Part shown: positions 35,744 through 45,299 of the stretch, piece after piece
How positions within the stretch are numbered: position 1 is the stretch's first letter
Layout of the letters: each line of letters begins with the position of its first letter
Assembly: GCF_001885735.1 (NCBI RefSeq)
Contig: NZ_JXKG01000007.1
Coordinates: forward strand, 57,565 to 121,564
DNA length: 64,000 nucleotides
From: Enterococcus canintestini
Lineage (GTDB): Bacteria > Bacillota > Bacilli > Lactobacillales > Enterococcaceae
Direction of reading: 5' to 3'
Notes under the pieces: generated by a model
The model's database searches: none
The model's input: the letters and a program-made list of their open reading frames with translations, nothing else
Told to the model about the DNA's origin: nothing
Position numbers and translations under genes: made by a program

Positions 35744-37225
35744 TTATTTTTTCATGGACCGTAAAGGAAAAAGTGTACCTTGCCAGTTTTTATCTGTCAT
35801 AACAGTTATCGCTGTTGCCGACTTTTCCGGGAAATAGCGAGCGGTTAAAGTTTGTTCACCTTGATTTATAAAGATTTCTACCACAGAAGAATCTACAAAA
35901 ATTTGTAAATTAAGCGGTTGTTTTGTAATTTCAAATTCTCTTTGTGAACCAAAGGCAGTGGCAAAAGGGTGTTCGCTGTGGTTACGGTCAACTTTCATTT
36001 TACCATGCTTTGAATCAAATGAAATGGTTAAGCCATTATTTTTGATGGGGTCATGGAATAAAGTGATTGTACCTTTAGCGTCTTTTGTAAAAGTCAATTT
36101 TGCTTCATAACTGTTTGTATGCAGGTCAAAACTTTCAGTAGAAGAAGTGCCCTTTAGTTTTTGCATAGGTGTTGTTTGTAATTTTTTACTTTCTTGGATC
36201 GGTTGTTGGAAAAGCACATCTCCTATTAAGTGCAACTCTTTAACTAAGCTTAAACAATGCGCCCAACCTTCTTGATCGGTGGGGTATTCAATTTCGGGTA
36301 AGCCGATCCAACTAATTGCTAAAGCACGTCCATCCGGAGCATTAAAAGCTTGGGTGGCGTAAACGTCAAAGCCTTCATCTAAATTTTTTAAAGAACTAGC
36401 TCCGACTAAAGTATTCGTAGCTAAATCAAATTTTTCCGCTACCACATACATATTGGGATAGATATTGTCATAGTGGCAAATGTTTTTATCTAAGCCTTGG
36501 GGACAAAAAAGTAAAATCGGGCGTCCTTTATAAAAAACTAAATTGGGACATTCAATCATAAATCCCATTTTTTTATCAGTGAAAGATAACGGCCCGATAA
36601 ATTGCCATTCTTTTAAATCATCACTAATATACGTTAATATTTGACCTTCTTGTTTGGTATTTTGAGCTCCAATCAACATGACATATTTTTCTTCATATTT
36701 AAAAATTTGAGGATCGCGAAATTCCTGCGTATAACCAGCAGGTGGACTAGGGATGAACGGAGTAGAAATTTTTGTAATTTCATTGTTTGTATCCATCAGC
36801 GCCCCCAATTGATAAGAATGACGCTCCCATTCTTGATCACGCACGTTACCGGTATAAGTCAGCAATAATTGATCACCAAGCGGAAACGCTGATCCAGAAT
36901 AGACACCGTGACTGTCGTATTTACTGTCAGGTTGAAGCGCTAACCCTAATTCCTGCCAGTCGATTAAGTTATCTGAAACAAGGTGATACCAAGATTTTAC
37001 CCCATGAACTGCACCAAAAGGGTAAGCCTGATAGAATAGGTGCCATTGATTATTAAAATAAGAAAAACCATTTGGATCATTTAAAAGTCCTGTAACAGGC
37101 TGAATATGGTAATTAAGACGCCATTGTGATTGGGCGACAGAATGGAGAAGTTCTTTTTTGTATTCAGTTGACCATTGTTCGTATGGTCGATATCGTTTTT
37201 GGGTATTCCAAGTAATCGATTTCAT
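35744..37225 (-). CDS. scrB: Sucrose-6-phosphate hydrolase (GH32)
   Basis: 493 aa. Splits sucrose 6-phosphate from the PTS into glucose 6-phosphate and fructose. GH32 motifs are clear: the nucleophile Asp in LNDPNGF, FRDP (transition-state Asp) and the acid/base Glu in ECPNL. A C-terminal beta-sandwich contains FVDSSVVEIFINQGE. There is no signal peptide, which fits an intracellular phosphosucrase rather than an invertase. Divergent from scrA and followed by scrR. Confidence 0.95.
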   Translation of the reverse strand: MKSITWNTQKRYRPYEQWSTEYKKELLHSVAQSQWRLNYHIQPVTGLLNDPNGFSYFNNQWHLFYQAYPFGAVHGVKSWYHLVSDNLIDWQELGLALQPDSKYDSHGVYSGSAFPLGDQLLLTYTGNVRDQEWERHSYQLGALMDTNNEITKISTPFIPSPPAGYTQEFRDPQIFKYEEKYVMLIGAQNTKQEGQILTYISDDLKEWQFIGPLSFTDKKMGFMIECPNLVFYKGRPILLFCPQGLDKNICHYDNIYPNMYVVAEKFDLATNTLVGASSLKNLDEGFDVYATQAFNAPDGRALAISWIGLPEIEYPTDQEGWAHCLSLVKELHLIGDVLFQQPIQESKKLQTTPMQKLKGTSSTESFDLHTNSYEAKLTFTKDAKGTITLFHDPIKNNGLTISFDSKHGKMKVDRNHSEHPFATAFGSQREFEITKQPLNLQIFVDSSVVEIFINQGEQTLTARYFPEKSATAITVMTDKNWQGTLFPLRSMKK

Positions 37226-37264
37226 AAATTATGCTCCTGTCTTAAGTAAACGATTTCTAAGCTT

Positions 37265-37435
37265 ATAGTAGAATATTGTGGTTTGTTTGTCAAACGTATA
37301 ACAATTTTATTTTGACGTCATACTAGCTTTTTTGTTTAATTCTAGTTTATTTGAAGGAAAATGAAAAATATTTTTGATAAACGTTTGACAATTTTGTTTT
37401 AGCATGTCATACTAAAGCCAGAAAAAGCGATTACA
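37265..37435. promoter_or_regulatory. Divergent scrB/scrA promoters with mirrored ScrR operators and a cre site
   Basis: scrB (minus): TTGACA at 37293-37288, 17 bases, TACTAT at 37270-37265. scrA (plus): TTGACA at 37385-37390, 17 bases, CATACT at 37408-37413. Operators TGTCAAACGTATAACA (37288-37303) and TGATAAACGTTTGACA (37375-37390) are inverted copies agreeing at 14 of 16 positions, and each covers a -35 box. AAAAAGCGATTACA (37422-37435) is a cre-like site just after the scrA -10. Confidence 0.8.
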
Positions 37436-37517
37436 TTTTATTTATCCTTAATTTAATTTTGTATTTTGCACTTATTTACAAAAGGATAAAAACACAATGA
37501 ACTTAGGAGGAAAAAAG

Positions 37518-39473
37518 ATGGATTACAAAAAAGTTGCTGAAGAGATTACACAGGCTTTGGGAAAAGATAATGTTCTAGCGGCTGCTCATTGTGCAACTCG
37601 GTTACGTTTAGTTTTAAAAGACAGTAGTAAAGTTGATCAAAACGCGTTAGATAATAACGACGCAGTCAAAGGTACTTTTGAGGCAAATGATCAGTTTCAA
37701 ATTATCATCGGTGCAGGGGATGTCAATTATGTCTATGAGGAATTTGTTAAATTGACCGGCACCAAAGAAGCTTCTACCGCCGATATGAAAGCGATTGCTT
37801 CTAATGGCAAGAAAAACAATCCTGCGATGGCGTTTATTAAAGTGTTATCCGATATTTTTGTGCCAATTGTGCCGGCCTTAGTTGCTGGTGGTTTACTAAT
37901 GGCTATTAACAATGTGTTAACAGCACAACATCTTTTTGGGCCGCAATCTGTAGTTGAAATGTTTCCAGGAGTCCAAGATTTTGCAAGTATTATTAACTTA
38001 TTAGCTTCAGCACCATTTGCCTTTTTACCAATTTTAGTTGGATTTTCAGCGACACGCCGTTTTGGTGGCAATCCTTATCTGGGAGCAGCGATGGGGATGG
38101 TTATGGTAATGCCGGACTTAGTCAATGGTTATGGCGTAGCCAATGCTATTGCAGATGGTTCAATGCCATATTGGAACATTTTTGGTTTGCAAGTGGCACA
38201 AGCTGGTTACCAAGGTTCTGTGCTACCGGTTTTAGCAGTATCATTTATTTTGGCTAACTTAGAAAAATTCTTTCATAAACGTTTGGCTAATGCTTTTGAT
38301 TTTACGTTTACACCTATGCTAGCTATTATTATTACGGGTTTTTTAACTTTTACAGTAGTAGGCCCGATTATGCGAGGCGTTGGGGATGGTTTAACATACG
38401 GCTTAACGTGGTTATATGATACAACAGGAGCTATTGGGCTTGGGATTTTCGGACTATTTTATTCGCCGATTGTCATTACGGGGCTACACCAAAGTTTTCC
38501 TGCTATTGAAACAACATTATTAGCAGATGTCGCAAAAACAGGCGGATCTTTTATTTTTCCAGTTGCTTCAATGGCAAATGTAGCACAAGGGGCGGCAACA
38601 TTAGCGATTATGTTACTAACGAAAAACGAAAAGCAAAAAAGTTTAGCAACTTCTGCAAGTATTTCCGCTATGTTAGGTATTACAGAACCCGCGATCTTTG
38701 GGGTAAACCTTAAATTGAAGTTTCCTTTTATCTGTGGGATGATTGCCTCTGGTATTGCCTGTGTAGTCATTGGTTTGTTCCATGTTTTATCAGTGGCAAT
38801 GGGACCTGCTAGTGTGATTGGTTTTATCTCCATTGCACCTAAATCAATTCCATTTTTTATGTTGGGAATTTTAGTTAGTATTGTGGTTGGCTTTACGACA
38901 ACTTATCTTTACGGTAAGAAAAATATGGCTTTATTAGCAGATGAAGCAACACCAAAAGCAGATGTTGCTGTGGCGATTAATGAAGATCCTGCACCAATGA
39001 AAACACCTAAAGATGAAGTGTTGGCTTCAGCGGTGACAGGCACTGCGATTGCTCTTGAAAATGTAGATGACCCAGTTTTTTCAACAGAAATGATGGGTAA
39101 AGGAATTGCGATTAAACCAAAAGAAGGGATTATTTACGCACCGGCTGATGGGGAATTAACAGTTGTTTATGATGCAAAACATGCTTATGGCTTAATGACG
39201 ACCCAAGGAGCAGAAGTTTTAATTCATATTGGAATTGATACTGTGAATTTAAATGGAGTGGGTTTTACAACTCAACGGAAGTACGGTGAGTTGGTAAAAA
39301 AAGGGGACGTTTTGGGAACCTTTGATTTAAAAGCATTACAAGAAGCCGGTTATGATGATACAGTCATGGAAATTGTCACTAATACACAAGCCTATGCTGC
39401 TGTTGATGTCTTAAATAAGACGCAAGTTGTCGCCGGCGAAGATTTATTAGTTGTAAGTGAAGTTCAAAGATAA
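37518..39473 (+). CDS. scrA: PTS sucrose-specific IIBCA component
   Basis: 651 aa. Phosphorylates and imports sucrose. ATG 37518 follows TTAGGAGG; the ATG at 37497 is rejected. Domains in order: IIB (about 1-85) with phospho-Cys25 in [12 protein letters not shown] (about 100-460) with about ten helices, linker, and IIA (about 505-650) with the phosphorylatable His570 in LIHIGIDTV. The IIBCA order and scrB divergence indicate sucrose; trehalose or beta-glucoside enzymes are less likely in this context. Confidence 0.93.
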   Translation: MDYKKVAEEITQALGKDNVLAAAHCATRLRLVLKDSSKVDQNALDNNDAVKGTFEANDQFQIIIGAGDVNYVYEEFVKLTGTKEASTADMKAIASNGKKNNPAMAFIKVLSDIFVPIVPALVAGGLLMAINNVLTAQHLFGPQSVVEMFPGVQDFASIINLLASAPFAFLPILVGFSATRRFGGNPYLGAAMGMVMVMPDLVNGYGVANAIADGSMPYWNIFGLQVAQAGYQGSVLPVLAVSFILANLEKFFHKRLANAFDFTFTPMLAIIITGFLTFTVVGPIMRGVGDGLTYGLTWLYDTTGAIGLGIFGLFYSPIVITGLHQSFPAIETTLLADVAKTGGSFIFPVASMANVAQGAATLAIMLLTKNEKQKSLATSASISAMLGITEPAIFGVNLKLKFPFICGMIASGIACVVIGLFHVLSVAMGPASVIGFISIAPKSIPFFMLGILVSIVVGFTTTYLYGKKNMALLADEATPKADVAVAINEDPAPMKTPKDEVLASAVTGTAIALENVDDPVFSTEMMGKGIAIKPKEGIIYAPADGELTVVYDAKHAYGLMTTQGAEVLIHIGIDTVNLNGVGFTTQRKYGELVKKGDVLGTFDLKALQEAGYDDTVMEIVTNTQAYAAVDVLNKTQVVAGEDLLVVSEVQR

Positions 39474-39485
39474 ATTATAGTTATT

Positions 39486-39601
39486 TCTTATAGAAACACC
39501 AAAGTAAAAGCGTAATGAGCCGACCCCCAAAAGTTAGACCGAAAAGTCTAACTTTTGGGGGGCACTTCGTAAAACATACGCGTAACTTTGGTGTTTTTTA
39601 T
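39486..39601 (+). terminator. scrA terminator with a second perfect hairpin nested in its loop
   Basis: Outer stem AAACACCAAAGT/ACTTTGGTGTTTTTT (with GCGTA/TACGC inside) brackets a separate 17-bp hairpin, GACCCCCAAAAGTTAGAC / GTCTAACTTTTGGGGGG, at about 39522-39562. Only the outer stem is followed by a T-run. The inner part looks inserted. Confidence 0.65.
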
Positions 39602-39678
39602 AGATAAAGAGATTATAGCGTTTTTATAAGTAAGTCCACAAGGTGTTTTTTAATCCAGCTTTGTAGACGGGATCTCTA

Positions 39679-39843
39679 TGGCAATAAGCTGAATTTTGAA
39701 GAGAGTTGAAAATTTCAGCTTATTGCTTGAGAACGGGGAATTAGCTTATTAAGCAAAATTTAAAAACGAGGTTATGACAGAAGCTACTTCTGTCATAACG
39801 TTTATTTGGAAAAAGGAAATGTAACAAGACTTTTGTCACATCT
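39679..39843. repeat. Run of inverted repeats between scrA and the alpha-galactosidase gene (includes repeat family copy D)
   Basis: GCAATAAGCTGAA/TTCAGCTTATTGC (39681-39726), TTATGACAGAAG/CTTCTGTCATAA (39774-39800) and, on the minus strand, TGTGACAAAAGTCTTGTTACA followed by CCAAATAAACG (39843-39799). The last resembles the hairpins at 8086, 55108 and 61721. The gap (about 260 bases) has no gene. Confidence 0.55.
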
Positions 39844-39860
39844 CGCAAGTATTTGATATT

Positions 39861-42050
39861 TTAAACAGTTTTAGTAGACGTAATTTTTTTGAAATGGAAG
39901 TAGCATGTTTCAAAATCACCTTTTATACGAGGAATTAATAAGCCAGCATAATTTAACTCAGCTCCGCTAAAAACGGCTTGGCTATTTACTTCTTGATAAA
40001 GTGCGTCGTGGTCTAGATAGTAAGTTTTCAAATAGTGTGCTTTTTGTGCAGGTTGGGCTAAACCGTGAAAATAAACGACTAGTGCTTCGTCTTCATTTTT
40101 AAATAGCCAAGCACAAGCTGCAGTTTCAGTAGGTAAAAGCAGACGATAAAAGTCGCCGAATTGTAATAACTGGCGGTGCTTTTTATAAAATTTAATTTGT
40201 TTTTTTATTTCTGCAAGCGTAGTTTCAGATTGTTGATTTATTGCGAGTTCATAGCCAAAATTACCACTCATCGCAATTAAACCACGTGTTTTCAGCGGTG
40301 TAATTCGGCCAACTTGATGATTCGGGACATCAGAAACATGGGCTCCCATCATAATAGGTGGATAAAGATAGCTGTAACCACTTTGAATCCTTGTTCGGCA
40401 TAGAGCATCAGAATTGTCACTCGTCCACGTTTGGGGCATATACGCCATCATACCAGGATCAAAACGTCCACCGCCACTGGAGCAATTTTCAAATAGAACT
40501 TCAGGAAACTTTGTCGTTAAAGTTTGTAAAATCCGATATAAGCCTAAAACATAGCGGTGAGCAATTTCTTGTTGCTGATCCTGCGGTAAAGTAAGGTTGC
40601 CCACTTCGGTTAAATGACGATTCATATCCCATTTAATATAATCAATTTTTCCAGTTTGCAAATAGCCAGTCAGCATGTCAATAATAAAATCTTGGACAGC
40701 TTCTTTACTAAAATCCAATACCAGTTGTTGTCGTCCTTGGGTTAAGGGATAATTTGGAACTTGCAATGCCCATTCGGGATGTTTATTAAAAAGTAAGCTC
40801 TCTTTTGAAATCATTTCTGGTTCAAACCATAAGCCAAATTGTAAGCCTTTTTCGTGAATTTTTTCAGCTAAGCCGGTAATTTTACTCGGAATTTTAGTTG
40901 TATTTTCAAACCAGTCTCCCAATGCTTTTGTGTCATCATTTCGCTGACCAAACCAGCCATCATCTAAAACGAATAACTCAATACCTAATTCTTTAGCTTT
41001 ATCGGCTTGGTTTAATAAATCTGTTTCGGTAAAATCAAAATAATTTCCTTCCCATGTATTTAATAAAATTGGCCGCTCTTTTTTTTGCCAGGTTTTAGGA
41101 ACCAAGTGCTCTTGGTAAAGATGATGAAATGTTTGAGACATACCGTTAAAGCCAGTTGTACTGTAGACCATAACTGCTTCTGGAGTTTCAAAAATAGCTT
41201 TTGGATTTAATTTCCATGAAAAAGTGTCCGGATTAATGCCCATTTGAACTCGGGATGTACCATATTGTTCTACTTCAACTTGGGCGATAAAATTTCCGCT
41301 ATAGATAAGGTGAAATGCCATTACTTCACCGCTATTTTCGGTTGTGTTCCAGTTTGCCAGTGCCAAAAACGGCTGGTGCTGTGGACTGCTAGTTCCCCGA
41401 TTAGAATCAATTCTTTGAATACCAGGGTGCAATTTTTGTCGGGTAATATTGGCTTCATTAGTATGGGCACCATTAAGGGTGACTAAATCATAATCACAAC
41501 GAGGCAAATCTAACATTAAAGAACCAGCATTTTCTAAATAGATAGCTGTATTACTTAAGTTTTCAAAAGTTACACTGCGGGTAATAGCAGATGAATCGGT
41601 AAAAATACTGTAGTGTAAGATCATTTTTAGTTGCTGAATTGAATCAATTAATACAATTTCCAACGTCTTAGCTTTTGAACCACGAAGAGTAGGTAACTCT
41701 GAAAGTTTAGGTTTTCCGTCATAGATGCGATAGCTTTCATATTCAAAGGCGGTCACATTATTGCCGGCTTGATTAAGAAACTGATAATTTGCAATCCGAT
41801 AATCGAGGCTTCCTTGAGTGCTTGTTTCTAATGGTAATGTGTTAAGCGAAAAAGTGCGCTCGCTACTAATAGGATTAGTATTAAAACCGCGATCGATAAA
41901 TTGGGGTGGATTACTTTGATGATAACTTGTTAAAGCGGGCCCAAAGTAGCAATGTTGTAAATACTTGTCTTTTTCTACTTGGAAAATATAACTAATGGAA
42001 TCGTTGCGTAAGTGAAAACGCTTTTCTTTTTCTTGGTAAATTATTTCCAT
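39861..42050 (-). CDS. Alpha-galactosidase (GH36)
   Basis: 729 aa cytoplasmic enzyme releasing galactose from melibiose and raffinose-type sugars. The nucleophile is Asp475 in KWDMNRH and the acid/base Asp545 in TSDNSDA, matching the GH36 tetrameric enzymes (Asp478/Asp548 in Geobacillus AgaA, as I recall). FVLDDGWFG is the substrate-binding motif. No signal peptide. A cre-like TGAAAACGCTTTTC lies inside the first codons (42013-42026). An AraC-type regulator diverges from it. No dedicated raffinose transporter is in the window, so uptake may rely on ScrA or an unlinked system. Confidence 0.93.
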   Translation of the reverse strand: MEIIYQEKEKRFHLRNDSISYIFQVEKDKYLQHCYFGPALTSYHQSNPPQFIDRGFNTNPISSERTFSLNTLPLETSTQGSLDYRIANYQFLNQAGNNVTAFEYESYRIYDGKPKLSELPTLRGSKAKTLEIVLIDSIQQLKMILHYSIFTDSSAITRSVTFENLSNTAIYLENAGSLMLDLPRCDYDLVTLNGAHTNEANITRQKLHPGIQRIDSNRGTSSPQHQPFLALANWNTTENSGEVMAFHLIYSGNFIAQVEVEQYGTSRVQMGINPDTFSWKLNPKAIFETPEAVMVYSTTGFNGMSQTFHHLYQEHLVPKTWQKKERPILLNTWEGNYFDFTETDLLNQADKAKELGIELFVLDDGWFGQRNDDTKALGDWFENTTKIPSKITGLAEKIHEKGLQFGLWFEPEMISKESLLFNKHPEWALQVPNYPLTQGRQQLVLDFSKEAVQDFIIDMLTGYLQTGKIDYIKWDMNRHLTEVGNLTLPQDQQQEIAHRYVLGLYRILQTLTTKFPEVLFENCSSGGGRFDPGMMAYMPQTWTSDNSDALCRTRIQSGYSYLYPPIMMGAHVSDVPNHQVGRITPLKTRGLIAMSGNFGYELAINQQSETTLAEIKKQIKFYKKHRQLLQFGDFYRLLLPTETAACAWLFKNEDEALVVYFHGLAQPAQKAHYLKTYYLDHDALYQEVNSQAVFSGAELNYAGLLIPRIKGDFETCYFHFKKITSTKTV
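42013..42026. promoter_or_regulatory. Candidate cre site within the alpha-galactosidase 5' coding region
   Basis: TGAAAACGCTTTTC is the exact reverse complement of the cre-like sequence at 1032-1045. A CcpA roadblock position. Inference from motif only. Confidence 0.4.
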
Positions 42051-42141
42051 TCTAATCGCCTCTATTCTCTTTTGATAATAATAAGATATAATAGAAAGAT
42101 AGCGCTAAACAAGAAAAAATAATTTTGGGAAGGGTAAAAAA

Positions 42142-42936
42142 TTGCAAGAGATAAATCAACGTTTTCATTATATTTCAGATGAAGGATTGCCTTTAATTTA
42201 TGGGGTGGGAATTGGTTTTGGCGGGCAAGACTATTTTTGGGATGCGCGTCAGCGCAAGGAAAATATGCTCGTATTGCAAATGACGTTAACAGGAAGTGGT
42301 CAATTAAAAACACCCGGAGCAATGTTTACTTTAACCCCGGGGAAAGCCTTTTTAGGTGAAATTCCTGGTAATTATCAGTACTTTGGTGATAAATGGCATT
42401 TTTTATATTTAGAATTTTCTCCTAATGTTCGCCAATGGTTTCCGCAGTCTATCCAGGTGCTAACTTTAGAAAAAAAGTATCAGCTTGAAATAAAGAATTT
42501 GGTATCAAAATTAATTGAATCAGAAGTCGATATCTATTTAAACGCCAAGCTGACTTTTCAACTAGTACTTACCTTGAAAGCGGCGATTAAAAACCAAAAC
42601 CTTGATCAGTCACCTAAAATGTTAAAAGTAAAAGATTATTTGAATAAAAATTATTCAAATGATTTTTCCCTTGATGATTTGGCACAAGAATTTGGCATGT
42701 CCAAATTTCGCTTAATACGGGAGTTTAACTCGGTTTATCAAATACCCCCTATGCATTATCTACAAAAAATTCGCATTAATCATGCGCAAGAGCTCTTGTG
42801 GCTAGGTAAAGAAGTGCAGTTTGTCGCAGAAGCTACTGGCTTTTCGAATGCCAATTATTTTAGTAAAGTGTTTCGCAAAGAAGTGGGGATGAGTCCATCT
42901 GACTACCGGGCAGGTAAGGAATTTTATCGGCGTTAA
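42142..42936 (+). CDS. AraC-family activator of the alpha-galactosidase gene (RafR/MsmR-like)
   Basis: 264 aa, TTG start at 42142 seven bases after GGAAGGG; no other start is better. N-terminal AraC_binding cupin (about 20-150, containing YGVGIGFGGQDYFWDARQR) and C-terminal two-HTH domain (about 165-260; LDDLAQEFGMSKFRLIREF and AEATGFSNANYFSKVF). The cupin resembles MsmR/RafR regulators that sense melibiose or raffinose. It is divergent from the GH36 gene with only 91 bases between, so activation of that gene is likely. Confidence 0.87.
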   Translation: MQEINQRFHYISDEGLPLIYGVGIGFGGQDYFWDARQRKENMLVLQMTLTGSGQLKTPGAMFTLTPGKAFLGEIPGNYQYFGDKWHFLYLEFSPNVRQWFPQSIQVLTLEKKYQLEIKNLVSKLIESEVDIYLNAKLTFQLVLTLKAAIKNQNLDQSPKMLKVKDYLNKNYSNDFSLDDLAQEFGMSKFRLIREFNSVYQIPPMHYLQKIRINHAQELLWLGKEVQFVAEATGFSNANYFSKVFRKEVGMSPSDYRAGKEFYRR

Positions 42937-43023
42937 AAAACAGTTGCGATTAAAAACAAAAGTGCTCTGAGAAGTTAGATAAAAACTCTAACTTCTCAGA
43001 GCACTACAATTAGCGACTGTTTC
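42936..43023. terminator. Bidirectional nested terminator, AraC gene / kup
   Basis: Inner perfect 18-bp stem GTGCTCTGAGAAGTTAGA / TCTAACTTCTCAGAGCAC; outer AAACAGTTGCGA / TAGCGACTGTTT. The AGTTAGA/TCTAACT core is shared with the nested hairpin after scrA. Confidence 0.85.
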
Positions 43024-43024
43024 T

Positions 43025-45016
43025 TTAATTTTTACGTTCCACGAGTCGGGTTTTCTTGGTGCGACCAATTATAAGAGGTACAGTTTCATATAAGACGTCA
43101 CTATATTCTAAACCAAACCAGTTTTCTGGGGACATAGTATGTCGTTTAATCAAGAGTTTTGCCTGCATGATCTGACGTTCCCATTTACCTAGTTCCGTAT
43201 TGTTAGAAAGCTCTTCTTCGATTAAGACAAATTGGAAATCACCGACATTTCGTCCCGGTGTTAAGGAATAACGTTGGGGTTGTTTTGGTAGCCGACCATC
43301 TTTCATTAAGTCATGAATAATTTGTCGGACGTAAACATTTACTTCCTGATTGACGCGAAAACCTAAATACAAACGGACAACGACAATAAAATCAGTTTCT
43401 AAGGTATCAACAGAAAATTCTTTAGTGTAAGGTTCATCTGTTACGACAACATTTACAAACCAATATGTTTGGGCCCGTTTTGGTCGTTTGTCTAAAATAG
43501 AGTAGACGAATTGTTTCCCAATTTCATCATCATTAATATGAGGTACTAGAAAAACCACGTTTGTTTGATACATTGGGATACTTTCATCTTGACGTAAAGC
43601 AGCTAATTGGGGGATATATTCTTTTAGATGCACGGTATCCGCTGCTTCTTCTTGAATAATATTGCCCCATTCCCAAATAATCATGACAGCTAAGATAAGT
43701 AAAGCAATAATCACAGCGACAAAGCCACCGTGTAAAAATTTCGCGGCACTGGAAATGAAAAAAATCGTTTCAATAGCTGCAAAGAAAAGACTAACACAAG
43801 CTGCTAGCAATTTATTGTGCCGTTTTTCTGATAAATAAAAGTAAAGTAAAAGAGTTGTCATAAGCATCGTTACCGTAATGGATAATCCGTAAGCTGCTTC
43901 CATATGAGAAGAGGTACGGAAAGTAAGCACGATTAAAGAACAAGCCAACCACAAAATAAAGTTCACCGCTGGGATATACATTTGTCCAATTGAAGATCCG
44001 GGATACATAATTTTCATTCGTGGCAATAAGCGCAACTTAATGGCTTCAGAAACTAAGGTAAAAGAACCCGACAATAACGCTTGTGAAGCAATTACAGCTG
44101 CAATGGTGGCAAATATAACCCCGAAAACCATCCAACTAGCTGGTAAAATACGGAAAAATGGATTTAATTGTTCAATCGCCTGGATTTTAGGGTCTTGATA
44201 AACACTTAATAACCAAGCAGCTTGGCCTAAATAATTTAATAAAAGGCAAACTTTGACATAAGGCCAGCTGACACGAATATTTTTCTTACCGACGTGTCCC
44301 ATATCAGAATACAAAGCTTCCGCCCCAGTAGTTGCTAAAAAGATATTGCCTAAAATTAAAATGCCCAATTTGTTATCAGGACTAAATAAAAGTTTGATGG
44401 CATACATCGGATTTAAAGCGCGGATAACAGATAAATCTTGCCCAAAGTGAAAAAGTCCCATGCCACCTAAAAAGGTAAACCATAAAAACATCGCCGGGCC
44501 AAATGCTTTCCCTACCATATCGGTACCAAAACGCTGGACTGTAAATAAAATTAGTAAAATAATTAATGTGATAATTACAATCACATTTTGGTTCATCCCA
44601 AAACGATCATAAAAGGCTGGGATGCCCCGTAAGCCTTCAATAGCAGTTGTTACTGTAACCGCAGGCGTTAACACACCATCAGCTAGTAGCGCTGCACCAC
44701 CAATCATAGCTGGGATAATTAAGTATTTGCTTTTTTTTCGCACCAACGTATACAGCGAAAAAATTCCGCCTTCACCGTGGTTATCGGCATTTAAGGCAAT
44801 TACCACGTATTTAATTGTGGTTAAAAACGTTAGCGTCCAAAAAATCAGCGAGACAGCACCTAAGATAAAATCTGGATTGAGACTTTTTAAGCCACCGTTT
44901 TCTTCGACAATTGCCTTCATAACGTAAAGAGGACTTGTCCCAATATCACCATAGACAACTCCCATCGCAACCAGTAAGCCTGCTGCTGTTACTTTAGACA
45001 TTTTCTGTTGACTCAT
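43025..45016 (-). CDS. kup: Kup-family potassium uptake protein
   Basis: 663 aa proton/K+ symporter. AGGAGG precedes the ATG. The N-terminal membrane part (about 1-455, roughly 12 helices) begins with [14 protein letters not shown], the family signature with the K+-binding Asp/Gly region, and contains [16 protein letters not shown]-terminal cytoplasmic domain (about 460-663) follows, where c-di-AMP binding is reported for lactococcal Kup. The leader upstream holds a promoter, a folded region resembling the yybP-ykoY aptamer and a terminator-like hairpin. Monocistronic. Confidence 0.94.
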   Translation of the reverse strand: MSQQKMSKVTAAGLLVAMGVVYGDIGTSPLYVMKAIVEENGGLKSLNPDFILGAVSLIFWTLTFLTTIKYVVIALNADNHGEGGIFSLYTLVRKKSKYLIIPAMIGGAALLADGVLTPAVTVTTAIEGLRGIPAFYDRFGMNQNVIVIITLIILLILFTVQRFGTDMVGKAFGPAMFLWFTFLGGMGLFHFGQDLSVIRALNPMYAIKLLFSPDNKLGILILGNIFLATTGAEALYSDMGHVGKKNIRVSWPYVKVCLLLNYLGQAAWLLSVYQDPKIQAIEQLNPFFRILPASWMVFGVIFATIAAVIASQALLSGSFTLVSEAIKLRLLPRMKIMYPGSSIGQMYIPAVNFILWLACSLIVLTFRTSSHMEAAYGLSITVTMLMTTLLLYFYLSEKRHNKLLAACVSLFFAAIETIFFISSAAKFLHGGFVAVIIALLILAVMIIWEWGNIIQEEAADTVHLKEYIPQLAALRQDESIPMYQTNVVFLVPHINDDEIGKQFVYSILDKRPKRAQTYWFVNVVVTDEPYTKEFSVDTLETDFIVVVRLYLGFRVNQEVNVYVRQIIHDLMKDGRLPKQPQRYSLTPGRNVGDFQFVLIEEELSNNTELGKWERQIMQAKLLIKRHTMSPENWFGLEYSDVLYETVPLIIGRTKKTRLVERKN

Positions 45017-45043
45017 TTTTTCCTCCTAAGTTTTGCTAAAATT

Positions 45044-45080
45044 AACTGAATAAGTTTCAAAAATAAAAACTTTCTCAGTT
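45044..45080 (-). terminator. Leader hairpin upstream of kup (possible expression platform)
   Basis: On the minus strand AACTGAGAAAGTTTT pairs with GAAACTTATTCAGTT (14 of 15 positions, G-U included), followed by AATTTT. It comes right after the aptamer-like fold and before the kup ribosome site. Confidence 0.55.
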
Positions 45081-45085
45081 GGAAC

Positions 45086-45171
45086 TTAGGTCTGGCAATG
45101 ATGTTTTAGACCAGCGATTTACGCGGGATGTTGATCTAAAACCATAGTCTATCTATGTGCTACTCCCCTAA
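45086..45171 (-). promoter_or_regulatory. yybP-ykoY-like (Mn2+ riboswitch-like) leader of kup
   Basis: On the minus strand the order is TTAGGGGAGTAGC (45171-45159), a CATAG/CTATG hairpin, a GTTTTAGA/TCTAAAAC stem carrying ATCAACAT, then GCCAGACCTAA (45096-45086) closing TTAGG/CCTAA. GGGGAGTAGC, UCAACA and AGACC are the conserved yybP-ykoY core elements. Kup is not a usual target of this class, so assignment is tentative. Confidence 0.55.
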
Positions 45172-45180
45172 TTAAGCTAC

Positions 45181-45209
45181 ATTATCGAGATTTTATAAGA
45201 CAATGTCAA
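45181..45209 (-). promoter_or_regulatory. kup promoter
   Basis: TTGACA (45209-45204), 17 bases, GATAAT (45186-45181) on the minus strand. Transcription would start about ten bases before the aptamer-like fold. Confidence 0.75.
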
Positions 45210-45299
45210 ATAATAGTTGCAGTAAAAATCAAATATATTAAAAATAATTTATCTACATGCTAAAATAAGGAGAAGTAAACAGAGAAATGGGGAGTGAAA

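Noticed and set aside
38459..38833. 124-aa minus-strand frame within scrA
   Set aside because: Antisense shadow of the IIC helices.
42062..42322. 86-aa minus-strand frame across the AraC gene start
   Set aside because: It covers the divergent promoter region and the antisense of the AraC N-terminus; no ribosome site.
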